The notes: generated by a model from the letters alone, not told the origin. A stretch of 38,114 bases of DNA from Nitrospira sp. (GCA_024998685.1 JACOEH010000047.1:1-38114); one strand, 5' to 3'. Positions 25,366 to 32,863 are shown, counted from the first letter of the stretch. Translations and numbers: made by a program.

Positions 25366-26355
25366 GTGAACAATGATTGTATCGGTGTGGGACTGATCGG
25401 TGTGGGCCGTCATGGGGCCCGGTATGCCCAGCATCTTGTTCAGGATCTTCCGACGGCTTCCCTCAGGGCCGTGTGCCGGCGACATCCTGAACAGGGCTTT
25501 CACATATCGGGTGCCGAGTCGGTCAAGGTCTACGGCGACGCTCGATCGCTCATCGCCGATCCGACGGTCGATGTGGTCGTCGTGGTCGCTCCTCCCATCT
25601 ACGCTTCCGCTATCTGCGGACTCGCCGTCCAAGCGCATAAACCTCTATTGATCGAAAAACCATTGGCGACGACGGCCCCTGATGCCCGTACGATGGTGCG
25701 TCAGGCTTGCGAAGCCGGAGTGCCCGTGATGACGGCGCAAACCCTTAGGTTCGATCATACGATTCAGCACATGAAGACGTTCCAACCCTGTATCGGACAT
25801 TCCCGACAACTGGATCTAGAGTTCCACATTGAGAGACGAACAACGGCTCCCGACCATGCCGACGGCTATGGCAAACGGGGAGCCGTGCTGGAAATCGGAG
25901 TCCATATGCTGGATCTGGTTCGATTCCTCACCGGGGAAGAAGTACAGGCTGTGGAGTGCACGATGGACCGTCACCCACCGAGTGCGCCGGAAACGAGGGC
26001 TGCGATTCATCTCACCACGGCCGGTGGAACGACCTGCCGGATAGAAATCGCACGAGTCTTGGGATCACGCACCGGACGAGCGATATGGATCGGTTCACAG
26101 GGGCGGGTGGAAGCCGACTGGATGCAGCGCCGAATTCGCTGTGTGGATCATACCGGGGTTGAGACGATGAATGCCGAGCCTCCTCCGTCGCAGACCGTCC
26201 TCTCCACCCTGACGGCTTTTTTGCAGGCGGTGAAAACCAATTCCCCCATGCCCATCACGGGGGAGGATGGGTGTCGTGCCGTGGAAATCGCCGACGCCTG
26301 TTACCGATCAGCGCAGGCCGGAGGCAAGGCGATGACGCTCCCGCTTGAACCTTAA
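25366..26355 (+). CDS. Gfo/Idh/MocA family oxidoreductase
   Basis: A 329-residue NAD(P)-dependent sugar- or inositol-dehydrogenase-like protein. The Rossmann fingerprint VGLIGVGRHGARYA is at residues 8-21, the family hallmark EKPLAT is near residue 97, and the C-terminal domain contains EIGVHMLDLVRFLTG, where the conserved Asp/His pair of the active site falls. The start is GTG with CGAGG upstream; an ATG six bases on is out of frame. It is a single rightward gene facing the RAM-domain gene. The substrate is not predictable. Confidence 0.9.
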   Translation: MNNDCIGVGLIGVGRHGARYAQHLVQDLPTASLRAVCRRHPEQGFHISGAESVKVYGDARSLIADPTVDVVVVVAPPIYASAICGLAVQAHKPLLIEKPLATTAPDARTMVRQACEAGVPVMTAQTLRFDHTIQHMKTFQPCIGHSRQLDLEFHIERRTTAPDHADGYGKRGAVLEIGVHMLDLVRFLTGEEVQAVECTMDRHPPSAPETRAAIHLTTAGGTTCRIEIARVLGSRTGRAIWIGSQGRVEADWMQRRIRCVDHTGVETMNAEPPPSQTVLSTLTAFLQAVKTNSPMPITGEDGCRAVEIADACYRSAQAGGKAMTLPLEP

Positions 26356-26382
26356 CCGTAGTCTTCTCGGCAAGCCAGCCTG

Positions 26383-26619
26383 CTAGGGTTCCGCCACGAT
26401 GTGAGTATCCGTCTCCTCAACGCCGTCGATCGCATGGATCTTCGTGATGACGACATCGGAGAGCGCCCGTTCATCTTGTACGCTGATGAAAACGAAAATA
26501 TCCGGACGGCCGAAACAGGAGTGAGCCTGCTCCACGCCTGGTATGCGTTTCAGCGCGCCGACCACGTCTTTGGTTTTTCCCGCTTTCACTTTGATGAGAA
26601 TGTAGGCTCTCGTTGCCAC
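26383..26619 (-). CDS. Stand-alone Lrp/AsnC ligand-binding (RAM) domain protein
   Basis: A 78-residue alpha-beta sandwich: AYILIKVKAGKTKDVVGAL strand-helix, IPGVEQAHSCFGRPDIFVFI central strands, then VVITKIHAIDGVEETDTHIV. This is the C-terminal effector domain of Lrp/AsnC regulators without the DNA-binding part. Such proteins form oligomers that bind amino acids or modulate full-length Lrp proteins. A strong GGAGGGAGG precedes the ATG. It follows the exported-protein gene by 72 bases on the same strand. Confidence 0.85.
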   Translation of the reverse strand: MATRAYILIKVKAGKTKDVVGALKRIPGVEQAHSCFGRPDIFVFISVQDERALSDVVITKIHAIDGVEETDTHIVAEP

Positions 26620-26691
26620 GTTATCCTCCCTCCTTATTAGGTTGTGATATGAGTATCGAGTTACCAGAGTTATGCCGCTGACTTGCGAGGC

Positions 26692-27336
26692 CTATCGTCC
26701 CGCCGCTCCCGGCATGGCCTTTCGATGGTGAGCATAGACCTCTTCAAAACTTTGCCCTCGCGCGGCCAGCGCCGACCGGCTGTCTCGTACGAGCTGCATG
26801 AATCGCTTGAAATCATCGACCGATAGGTTGAATTGTCCGAAACCGGTTGCCAGCCGATCCAGCTCTTCCGTGGAGGTGCGCTGGTCCGCATCCGCGAGCG
26901 CTTCCAATAGTTCTGCGGTCCATCCGCTTGCGCGAAATCGTTCGAGCAGGGTAGTGGCCTCTTCGCCGTATGTATCGGCAAGGGCATGCTTCGCAAAATC
27001 CTGCACAGGGCGGTCCGTGCCTTTCGCGAAGGCGGATTGAAACTGAATGACGGACTGAATGATGCGATCCGCTTCCCGGGTGCCTTCCGGTGGAAGCACC
27101 TGTGCTTGTTCAAGAGTCGCGAGAACCGCCATGGCCGAGCCGACATGCGGTGAGGCGCGCTGTGGCCGCTGCACGGGGATGAGAGAGATGTCGCCCGCCG
27201 CGAGCCACGAAGAACCGTATTCGAGAGGAGAACACAGTACGATAGAGAGGCTAATGGCGAAGACCCGGCAAGCCTGGTGGTTGAGTCGCGATCGATTCAA
27301 AGGGATGGTCCCCTCTGGGGTAGACCAGAGGCGCAT
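26692..27336 (-). CDS. Exported protein of unknown function
   Basis: A 214-residue frame. A hydrophobic stretch (VFAISLSIVLCSPL) within the first 40 residues looks like a signal sequence; the mature part is helical, with EEATTLLERF and FNLSVDDFKRFMQLVRDSR. The ATG at 27336 lies only seven bases after a good -10 box, so the true start may be TTG at 27300, which has AGAGGGG upstream. No family is recognised. It is divergent from comM. Confidence 0.65.
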   Translation of the reverse strand: MRLWSTPEGTIPLNRSRLNHQACRVFAISLSIVLCSPLEYGSSWLAAGDISLIPVQRPQRASPHVGSAMAVLATLEQAQVLPPEGTREADRIIQSVIQFQSAFAKGTDRPVQDFAKHALADTYGEEATTLLERFRASGWTAELLEALADADQRTSTEELDRLATGFGQFNLSVDDFKRFMQLVRDSRSALAARGQSFEEVYAHHRKAMPGAAGR

Positions 27337-27342
27337 GGGCGG

Positions 27343-27372
27343 ATTATACAGAGTCGATGGGAGCGGTGCCAG
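27343..27372 (-). promoter_or_regulatory. Putative promoter of the exported-protein gene
   Basis: Read leftwards: -10 TATAAT (27348-27343), preceded by 18 bases and a weak -35 CTGGCA (27372-27367). Transcription would begin almost at the annotated ATG (27336), giving either a leaderless message or use of the downstream TTG at 27300. Confidence 0.4.
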
Positions 27373-27398
27373 TGAAGACCCGACAATCGACCGCTCTA

Positions 27399-27427
27399 TT
27401 GAAACTCCCTTAGAGACTTCCTATAAT
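27399..27427 (+). promoter_or_regulatory. Sigma-70-type promoter of comM
   Basis: -35 TTGAAA (27399-27404), a 17-base spacer and -10 TATAAT (27422-27427). Start of transcription is expected near 27434, leaving a leader of about 90 bases before the comM ATG at 27526. Confidence 0.65.
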
Positions 27428-27525
27428 TGCTCGGTTTGGCCGCGGTCCAGGCCCACATTATTCGCCGACGGTTGCCATAGAAGCGTCACGAGTAGTGTGG
27501 GCGAGATGAGAAAGGCAGTATTTTC

Positions 27526-29055
27526 ATGCTCGCCAAGGTGAGGAGCGCGGCGCTCGTCGGTCTCGACGCGCATCTTGTGGATGTCGAGGTCGATATCTCC
27601 GGCGGTCTTCCGCAATTCTCGGTGGTCGGGCTGCCCGACGCGATCGTCAAAGAAAGCCGTGACCGAGTGCGCTCCGCGCTGAAGAACACGGGATTTCATT
27701 TTCCTGCCAAACGCATTACCGTCAATCTCGCTCCCGCCGGCGTCAAAAAAGAGGGGTCGGGACTGGATCTTGCGATCGCCGTCGGGATCCTTGTCGCCGA
27801 AGAAGTCATCCCTCGCTCGGGGCTGGATCATCGAGTGCTCGTCGGAGAGTTGTCGTTGGACGGACGCGTGAGACCGATCATGGGCGCACTCTCTTTTGCG
27901 CTCGCTTGCCGGGCCGGGTACGAACTCTTGCTGCCGGCCGACAATAGTCCTGAAGCTGCGCTGGTGGACGGTGTCAACGCCTATCCCCTTCATAGTCTCA
28001 CGGAAGCTGCGGAGTTTCTGAAGGGCAACCAAACCATCGTGCCGAGCCGGTCGAACCACGACGTGCTCGAGGCAGCCAGGACGATGGAGGATGACGACTA
28101 TACGGACGTCCGTGGGCAGGACCATGCCAAGCGGGCATTGGAAGTGGCCGCGTCCGGCGGACACAATGTGCTGATGGTCGGTCCGCCTGGGTCCGGCAAG
28201 ACGATGTTGGCACGCCGACTGCCCTCGATCCTTCCGCTGTTGGAATCGGAAGAGGCCATTGAAACGACGCGTATTCACAGCGTCGCCGGGCAACTCGCTC
28301 CGGACCGACCCTTGCTCACGGTGCGCCCTTTCCGCGCCCCTCATCACAGCATCTCCGATGCCGGTCTGGTCGGAGGGGGCACTGTTCCAAAGCCCGGCGA
28401 AGTCTCGCTTGCGCATAACGGCGTCCTGTTTCTGGACGAGTCTCCCGAGTTCAAACGGGGTGTGCTGGAGGGATTGCGGCAACCGTTGGAGGATGGACAT
28501 GTGATTCTGACCAGAGCCAGCGGAACCCTGAGATATCCCGCCCGCTTCATGTTGATTGCCGCGATGAATCCTTGTCCGTGCGGATATTATGGGGATCGAA
28601 CCAGACCCTGTATTTGTACCGGCACGCAGATTCGTCGGTATCGCGCGAAGCTCTCCGGGCCGATGCTGGATCGGCTGGATATCCATCTGGATGTGCCGCC
28701 TGTTCCGATCCGAGAGCTCCGTACCGAACTGCCGCCCTCAGAAGGGTCGGCGGCAATCCGATCGCGTGTCGTCGCGGCTCGGGAACGTCAGCGGCGGCGT
28801 TACCGCAACGACGGGATCTATACAAATGCGCAGTTGAAGCCTCGGATGGTAAAGCGGTATTGTGGGCTCGATCAGCCGGCTCAAGAGCTGCTCGAACAGG
28901 CGATGGCAAGGCTGCGACTGTCGGCGCGGGCGCATGGGCGTATTCTTCGAGTCGCGCGCACCATCGCCGATTTGGCCGACTCTGATAGGATCGAGGCCGT
29001 GCACATCGCGGAAGCCATTCAATACCGTTCATTCGACCGCAATCCCGACATGTGA
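27526..29055 (+). CDS. comM: YifB/ComM family Mg-chelatase-like AAA+ ATPase
   Basis: A 509-residue, full-length YifB/ComM protein. The N-terminal ChlI-like Lon-protease-fold domain is recognised by GLDAHLVDVEVDISGGLP and NLAPAGVKKEGSGLDLAIA. The AAA+ domain has Walker A GPPGSGKT at 219-226, Walker B GVLFLDESPEF, the family CPCGYYGD zinc-like loop, and RYRAKLSGPMLDRLDIH. ComM homologues are hexameric helicases that promote branch migration during natural transformation, while in non-competent bacteria the role is less clear. The only transformation-related gene in the window is this one. Confidence 0.93.
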   Translation: MLAKVRSAALVGLDAHLVDVEVDISGGLPQFSVVGLPDAIVKESRDRVRSALKNTGFHFPAKRITVNLAPAGVKKEGSGLDLAIAVGILVAEEVIPRSGLDHRVLVGELSLDGRVRPIMGALSFALACRAGYELLLPADNSPEAALVDGVNAYPLHSLTEAAEFLKGNQTIVPSRSNHDVLEAARTMEDDDYTDVRGQDHAKRALEVAASGGHNVLMVGPPGSGKTMLARRLPSILPLLESEEAIETTRIHSVAGQLAPDRPLLTVRPFRAPHHSISDAGLVGGGTVPKPGEVSLAHNGVLFLDESPEFKRGVLEGLRQPLEDGHVILTRASGTLRYPARFMLIAAMNPCPCGYYGDRTRPCICTGTQIRRYRAKLSGPMLDRLDIHLDVPPVPIRELRTELPPSEGSAAIRSRVVAARERQRRRYRNDGIYTNAQLKPRMVKRYCGLDQPAQELLEQAMARLRLSARAHGRILRVARTIADLADSDRIEAVHIAEAIQYRSFDRNPDM

Positions 29056-29062
29056 GGCTATA

Positions 29063-29275
29063 GTGGTATCGGTCAAAGTATTTTTCTGGTGGTTTGTCGT
29101 GGGTGCGACGATGGCGCTGGCCGTCATCTTAGTGCAAGGCGGCATCAGGGAAGTGATGCAGGCCCAGGGGTCTGTGTGGGAACTGAAACTTGTCGAGCTG
29201 CTGACGACCATCATCGGAGGAGGGTTGCTGGGCGGCTGCATTGCGTTGATTCTCGATCGGATTAAAAAATCCTAA
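29063..29275 (+). CDS. Small two-helix membrane protein downstream of comM
   Basis: A 70-residue protein from a GTG at 29063, seven bases after the comM stop; GTGAGG overlapping that stop can serve as ribosome-binding site. Two hydrophobic helices (FFWWFVVGATMALAVILV and LTTIIGGGLLGGCIALIL) flank a short acidic loop, with a Lys-rich end (DRIKKS). It is almost surely cotranscribed with comM. No family is recognised. Confidence 0.65.
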   Translation: MVSVKVFFWWFVVGATMALAVILVQGGIREVMQAQGSVWELKLVELLTTIIGGGLLGGCIALILDRIKKS

Positions 29276-29426
29276 GTGTAAATTCCTCACCTCCGTACAG
29301 ATTCTCCACGATTCGTTTCCTGCTCGCAAATCACAAAATACATTCATTCTTATTACCTTCTTGTGATACGAAGGAGGGGATCATCTGCTTCGAGTTCTGT
29401 GTCGTTCTAAGTCGGACGGGTAAGCG

Positions 29427-30413
29427 ATGCCCCGCAATGATCAGGCGGTTCGGCAGCACATCGTGCTCATGAAACTGGGATCGTCCCGGTACGGCCTGAC
29501 GTTGGAACAGCTCGCAGACGGACTCGATCCTTCCCTCACTCGGCATCCACGAACGTTGCGACGGGACCTCGACGCGATCGAGTCGGCCGGGTGGCCGCTT
29601 CTGACAGAGCGAATCGGCGGCTGTACACGCTGGAAACTCCTCGACTGTGTCCGGAATGCTCCGGCGTTGCGCCTGTCCCCCACCGAATTGATGGCACTGG
29701 CGCTGAGCCGCCGACTCGTCGCTCCGCTCGAAGGGACCGCGGTGTATGCCTCGTTGCAATCGGCGTTGAACAAAGCCTCCGCGGCGCTGCCACCCGAAGG
29801 GCTTCTGATGGTTCATCAACTCGAAGACACATTTTCGGTCGGACTGGGCCCGCACAAACGATACACACATCATCGTGACATCGTGGAGCGTGTCACCCGA
29901 GCCATTACCGAGAAAAAACGACTTCAGATGCGCTATGACTCTGCCGCACGCGGCAAGATGACTCGCCGGGAGGTCGATCCTTACCGACTCTGGTACGCCG
30001 CCGGCGGGCTGTACCTGATCGGCTATTGTCACCTGCGCAAAGAGCCACGCATGTTCGCGGTGGAGCGGATCAAATCCGTCACGCTCACCGAGCTGCCGTA
30101 CCAAATTCCCTTGCAGTTCGACTTCGATGCCTTCGTGGAAGACTCGCTCACGGTCATGCGAGGGCCGCGCATCGACGTCGAACTGGAATTCGACAAGCCG
30201 ACGGCGGCCTGGGTCAAACATCGTGTCTGGCATCCCAATCAAGAGCTGAAACGGCTGCCGGGCGGGAAGCTGCGGATGACGTTGTCTGTCGCCGACAGCC
30301 GCGAACTCGTCGGGTGGGTACTCAGCTTCGGGGGCGGGGTGCGGGTCGCGCGGCCGGAGTCCTTGCGAACAACAGTTAAACGGGAGGCGGCGAAGATCGT
30401 GTCGTCCGTGTGA
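29427..30413 (+). CDS. WYL-domain transcriptional regulator
   Basis: A 328-residue regulator. An N-terminal winged-helix part (about residues 1-65: GLTLEQLADGL, HPRTLRRDLDAIESAGWPL) is followed by a helical linker. The WYL domain spans about 150-235 (KKRLQMRYDSA, VDPYRLWYAAGGLYLIGYCH, FAVERIKSVTL) and a WCX-type C-terminal extension ends the protein. WYL proteins sense single-stranded nucleic acid or nucleotides and often control phage-defence and DNA-damage genes. It stands at the left edge of the toxin-antitoxin/CRISPR tract in the same direction, so control of that region is plausible but unproven. Confidence 0.88.
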   Translation: MPRNDQAVRQHIVLMKLGSSRYGLTLEQLADGLDPSLTRHPRTLRRDLDAIESAGWPLLTERIGGCTRWKLLDCVRNAPALRLSPTELMALALSRRLVAPLEGTAVYASLQSALNKASAALPPEGLLMVHQLEDTFSVGLGPHKRYTHHRDIVERVTRAITEKKRLQMRYDSAARGKMTRREVDPYRLWYAAGGLYLIGYCHLRKEPRMFAVERIKSVTLTELPYQIPLQFDFDAFVEDSLTVMRGPRIDVELEFDKPTAAWVKHRVWHPNQELKRLPGGKLRMTLSVADSRELVGWVLSFGGGVRVARPESLRTTVKREAAKIVSSV

Positions 30414-30531
30414 CCTCGGATGTCCAACTCGGTCTATCTTGTCTATTGAGTCCCTCTCGACCCATACACGGAATAAACCAGCAAACCTAGATAGACCAGA
30501 GAACGTTCTTCGGCGAGTGACCTCGGATGTC
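30410..30531. repeat. 15-bp direct repeat flanking a short spacer
   Basis: GTGACCTCGGATGTC occurs at 30410-30424, where it includes the WYL gene's stop codon, and again at 30517-30531. Between them an inverted pair GGTCTATCT (30432-30440) and AGATAGACC (30489-30497) could form a stem after the WYL gene. The second copy ends 16 bases before the MITE-like element. Confidence 0.45.
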
Positions 30532-30547
30532 ACATCGTTGTGTGAGA

Positions 30548-30737
30548 CTAGGAGCCTGTCCGACATTGCCGTTCGTTATAAGACGAAGGAGGCGCCGGCA
30601 GATGCGCGGCCGCAGGCGTAGAAAAACCGGAATCGTATTTGCTGGAATACGTTGAGGATTTTTCTTCGCCGAGAACAACGCAGATGCGGGTGCATCGTTT
30701 GTCGCAGTAGAAAGGTCAATGTCGGACAGGCTCCTAG
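30548..30737. mobile_element. MITE-like element, about 190 bp
   Basis: A perfect 21-base inverted repeat bounds the segment (30548-30568 and 30717-30737). Its outermost four bases are CTAG at both sides, so the element proper is best read as having 17-base inverted termini GAGCCTGTCCGACATTG with a CTAG target duplication, as IS5-family transposons make. The 150-base interior has no transposase frame. It sits directly upstream of the NPVN-repeat gene, with its right end 22 bases from that ATG, and may influence its transcription. Confidence 0.65.
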
Positions 30738-30759
30738 GCCATCATACGAGGAGGTAGTT

Positions 30760-31122
30760 ATGCGGAACGTAATATGGGCGGCCATGACGCTATTTCTAGG
30801 AACCACGGCCTATGCCGACATGGGTTTCGACGATCGCTACGAACGCGAGTACAACATCTTCAATCCCGTGAACACATACCAATCGGATAATCCGCTCAAT
30901 CCGGTCAACACATACGACCCCGACAGCGTCTTCAATCCGGTCAACCGGTACGATCCCGGCAATCCGACAAACCCGATCAACCAATACAACCCAAACAATC
31001 CGTTCAACCCGGTGAACCGTTACCACCCGGACAATCCGCTGAATCCGGTGAACAAGTTCAATTCCGCCGTGCCGTTCGCCCCGTTGGATGGAAGGAGCAG
31101 TCGGAGGACCGGAGCCTGGTGA
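30760..31122 (+). CDS. Secreted protein with 12-residue NPVN repeats
   Basis: A 120-residue protein with GAGGAGG eight bases before the ATG. A signal peptide (VIWAAMTLFLGTTAYA, cleavage after Ala19) is followed by an acidic/basic stretch and six tandem 12-residue repeats of the form NPxNPVNxYxPD (residues 32-103), then a tail VPFAPLDGRSS. The repeats are rich in Asn, Pro, Asp and Tyr, lack hydrophobic core positions, and suggest an extended, possibly ligand- or metal-binding surface chain. I recognise no named family. The DNA encoding the tail recurs twice farther right. Confidence 0.7.
   Translation: MRNVIWAAMTLFLGTTAYADMGFDDRYEREYNIFNPVNTYQSDNPLNPVNTYDPDSVFNPVNRYDPGNPTNPINQYNPNNPFNPVNRYHPDNPLNPVNKFNSAVPFAPLDGRSSRRTGAW
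30853..31068 (+). repeat. Six tandem 36-bp coding repeats
   Basis: The units encode the 12-residue NPVN repeats. Third-position changes are frequent while the Asn-Pro-Val-Asn core is kept, which points to selection on protein sequence. Period and length resemble a CRISPR array, but the units are contiguous with no unique spacers. Confidence 0.75.
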
Positions 31123-31229
31123 TGTTGGAACCGATACGGAGCGACGGATCAACTCCCGGCGTCAGCCGCATGGAAGACATACTGCAGTTCGCCTTGAAGC
31201 CCAAGCCGGTCCGCCCAGTTCCAGAGGTA
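31070..31229. repeat. Recurrent module-boundary sequence, copy A
   Basis: The 149 bases at 31081-31229 are about 90% identical to 32919-33066, and 31070-31100 is 28/31 identical to 32073-32103. Copy A spans the tail of the NPVN-repeat gene and the last codons of the leftward nucleotidyltransferase gene, with both stop codons 26 bases apart. Confidence 0.7.
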
Positions 31230-31721
31230 GTCCAGGTCGAGCCGGATATGAGGATTCTTCACGACACCCAGCACATCTTCAAAGTCACGAGGGCGGCTTG
31301 CCTTGAGCTTCAACAGTATCAGGTCCTCAGGACCGCAGACATACAGAGAGACGCCGAAAAGCTGAAGGGAGCGCCTGCGAGAAAGCGCTGATTGAGACTG
31401 GGGATCGTGCGCGAAAAGAAGATCCAGAGGAATCGTGGGATGAGAACGATGAGCCAGACGCATTACCACATCCTTGGCCATCGGATTCTGCTCCGTCCAT
31501 GTCTCGTTGATCTGAAATCCTTGAGCAAGCAGCGCATCGAGCAGTTTGGTGCGAGCAGGCAAATCTGCAAGCACGAGCAAGTCAATATCGTTGGTTGCGC
31601 GAAGACGGCCCCACGCATTGACGGCCAGCGCACCGACGAGACAATACGAAGTCGATTCCGGAAGTGCCGTGACGACGGTATGTAGGTAGTCGGTGAGCGA
31701 GTCCGGGCTAGAGGACGACAT
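31149..31721 (-). CDS. Nucleotidyltransferase-fold protein (DUF6036/AbiEii-like)
   Basis: A 190-residue protein starting at the ATG at 31721. YCLVGALAVNAWGRLRATND followed by IDLLV is the NTase fold signature (Gly-rich turn, then Asp-x-Asp at residues 45 and 47). A third acidic position is in IPLDLLF, and the C-terminal PEDLILLKLKASRPRDFEDV matches antitoxin-like NTases. Such proteins act as toxins or antitoxins that modify tRNA or partner proteins. The gene overlaps its upstream partner by 14 bases. Its last 81 bases are duplicated at 32986-33066. The biochemical role here is inferred. Confidence 0.8.
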   Translation of the reverse strand: MSSSSPDSLTDYLHTVVTALPESTSYCLVGALAVNAWGRLRATNDIDLLVLADLPARTKLLDALLAQGFQINETWTEQNPMAKDVVMRLAHRSHPTIPLDLLFAHDPQSQSALSRRRSLQLFGVSLYVCGPEDLILLKLKASRPRDFEDVLGVVKNPHIRLDLDYLWNWADRLGLQGELQYVFHAADAGS

Positions 31722-31977
31722 CGCGCGACACTGAGGCAGTCCGGTCGATCGGTGAGACGCGGCGGAAAGGATTGTCAAAGGGAGGACGAGGCGGGAGCGG
31801 CGAAAAGCCCAGCGCTTGGGCACAGGCTTTCGACCAACGTCGCATGGCATCGGAGAGACGACAGCACTCCAGGATGCCTTCTTCAGGAGTGGTCGCGTAG
31901 TCACTTGGGCTGATTTGAGCCGCCGCTACATAGAGCTTGCGCAGCCAGATGGGCGGATTGTCTGGGTCGAACGCCAT
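31708..31977 (-). CDS. Small partner protein of the nucleotidyltransferase
   Basis: An 89-residue protein starting MAFDPDNPPIWLRKL at the ATG at 31977; the open frame extends further up but without protein character. An acidic helical part (EEGILECCRLSDAMRRWSK) is followed by a Pro-rich tail. It overlaps the NTase gene by 14 bases, the layout of a two-gene toxin-antitoxin-like module. A TACAAT box six bases before the ATG, with TTGCCT 16 bases earlier, would give a leaderless message. No known family is recognised. Confidence 0.6.
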   Translation of the reverse strand: MAFDPDNPPIWLRKLYVAAAQISPSDYATTPEEGILECCRLSDAMRRWSKACAQALGFSPLPPRPPFDNPFRRVSPIDRTASVSRDVVL

Positions 31978-32072
31978 GCAGCGATTGTACAGGAAGCGCA
32001 GAGAAAGGCAAAGCCGGTGAGAGCGTGCGGTTCGAGTACATTCGCAAGCTCTGGCGTAGCGATAAGCCGACA

Positions 32073-32103
32073 TGCCGTTCGCTCCGTTCGATGGAGGGAG
32101 CAG
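32073..32103. repeat. Recurrent module-boundary sequence, copy B (short)
   Basis: Thirty-one bases matching copy A (31070-31100) at 28 positions, located between the NTase pair and the end of the PIN toxin gene. Read on the plus strand it again encodes a MPFAPFDG-like tail, but in no supported gene. Confidence 0.55.
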
Positions 32104-32124
32104 GAAGAGAAGCCCATGAGGGTG

Positions 32125-32541
32125 TCATGGAAGAACGGTCAAGCCGAGGCGACGAAAGTCTTCATCGAATGTGAAGCAAGGAACATGATCGAGCAGCGTG
32201 GTGACCATGACAAACGAGAGGGCATCGCAGAAGGAGAGGCGATGATCACGGGCATAGCTCCGAAATATGCGTTCGGCTTCGTCTCTCAGGCGGTCGCCGT
32301 AGGAAACAATCTGAAGGCCAGGTTTCACATCATGAAGAAAGGCGAGGGCCGCTCGATAATTCAGCCGGTACCGAAACAACGTCACCGTTTCACTGACGAT
32401 ATCCCACGTCGTACAAAATGTCGTACCGACCGAGGCGGCCTCCGTAGCGAGGGCGTGCGCTCGCGCATGGTTGCGATCTCTGGGATCAAGGCAGGCATAG
32501 AAGAATGAGGTGTCGCAGAAGACCAGCGGGGGAAGGGCCAT
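32125..32541 (-). CDS. PIN-domain ribonuclease toxin (VapC-like)
   Basis: A 138-residue PIN protein. Acidic positions are in VFCDTSFFYA, the Glu of VSETVTLF, the Asp of LSFCDALSF and the Asp pair of TFDEDFRRLG. These are the four metal-binding spots of the fold. Its ATG shares one base with the stop of the antitoxin gene (TGATG). Substrate RNA is unknown. Together with the Phd-like partner it forms a complete type II pair. Confidence 0.85.
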   Translation of the reverse strand: MALPPLVFCDTSFFYACLDPRDRNHARAHALATEAASVGTTFCTTWDIVSETVTLFRYRLNYRAALAFLHDVKPGLQIVSYGDRLRDEAERIFRSYARDHRLSFCDALSFVMVTTLLDHVPCFTFDEDFRRLGLTVLP

Positions 32542-32807
32542 CAGCGGATCGCGCCCCGTGGACCGTACAGATGATCTTTCACGCGGGAAGAAACCGAGCG
32601 CTTTCGGCCGTGCGGCTTCGGCAGTCGTTTCATCAGCCGGAGCAGCGTTTTCGCAGCCGCTCCCGGCTCAGGTTCGGGCTGTACGGCGCGAAGCTCAGCG
32701 ACCACCTGGTCATGCACGGTAATCTGCACGCTCGTGCCCGCGTCCTGCTGGACCCGCCGCACCAGAGCCGGCAACCGCTTGCGCGCTTCACTGATCGAGA
32801 GTTTCAT
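32541..32807 (-). CDS. Phd/YefM-type antitoxin
   Basis: An 88-residue protein starting at the ATG at 32807. MKLSISEARKRLPALVRRVQ and VQITVHDQVVAELRAV give the Phd/YefM DNA-binding fold (strand, Ser-x-Ala-Arg helix, then two strands). The basic C-terminal tail (KPHGRKRSVSSRVKDHLYG) would contact the toxin. The frame upstream to 33041 crosses the promoter and copy C of the boundary repeat, so a longer protein is unlikely. Confidence 0.8.
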   Translation of the reverse strand: MKLSISEARKRLPALVRRVQQDAGTSVQITVHDQVVAELRAVQPEPEPGAAAKTLLRLMKRLPKPHGRKRSVSSRVKDHLYGPRGAIR

Positions 32808-32834
32808 TGGGCGTCCAACTGTGACTATGGCCAA

Positions 32835-32863
32835 ACTGTACAACCATGTACAAAGACTGTCAA
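32835..32863 (-). promoter_or_regulatory. Promoter with paired TGTACA sites for the Phd/PIN operon
   Basis: Read leftwards: -35 TTGACA (32863-32858), a 17-base spacer and -10 TACAGT (32840-32835). Two TGTACA palindromes at 32837-32842 and 32847-32852 lie across the -10 and spacer, a fitting operator for autorepression by the antitoxin complex. Confidence 0.6.

Noticed and set aside
27421-28686. Long leftward open frame (421 codons) opposite comM
   Set aside because: It is a shadow of a GC-rich gene: composition is Arg/Gly/His-rich with no domain, while the plus strand encodes an unmistakable ComM.
29331-30566. Long leftward open frame (411 codons) opposite the WYL gene
   Set aside because: Low-complexity Arg/Gln-rich translation with no fold pattern; the plus-strand protein has clear HTH and WYL segments.
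30853-31068. 36-bp tandem repeats that could be taken for a CRISPR array near cas genes
   Set aside because: The units are contiguous without spacers, vary at third codon positions, and encode a 12-residue peptide repeat in frame with a signal peptide and good ribosome-binding site.
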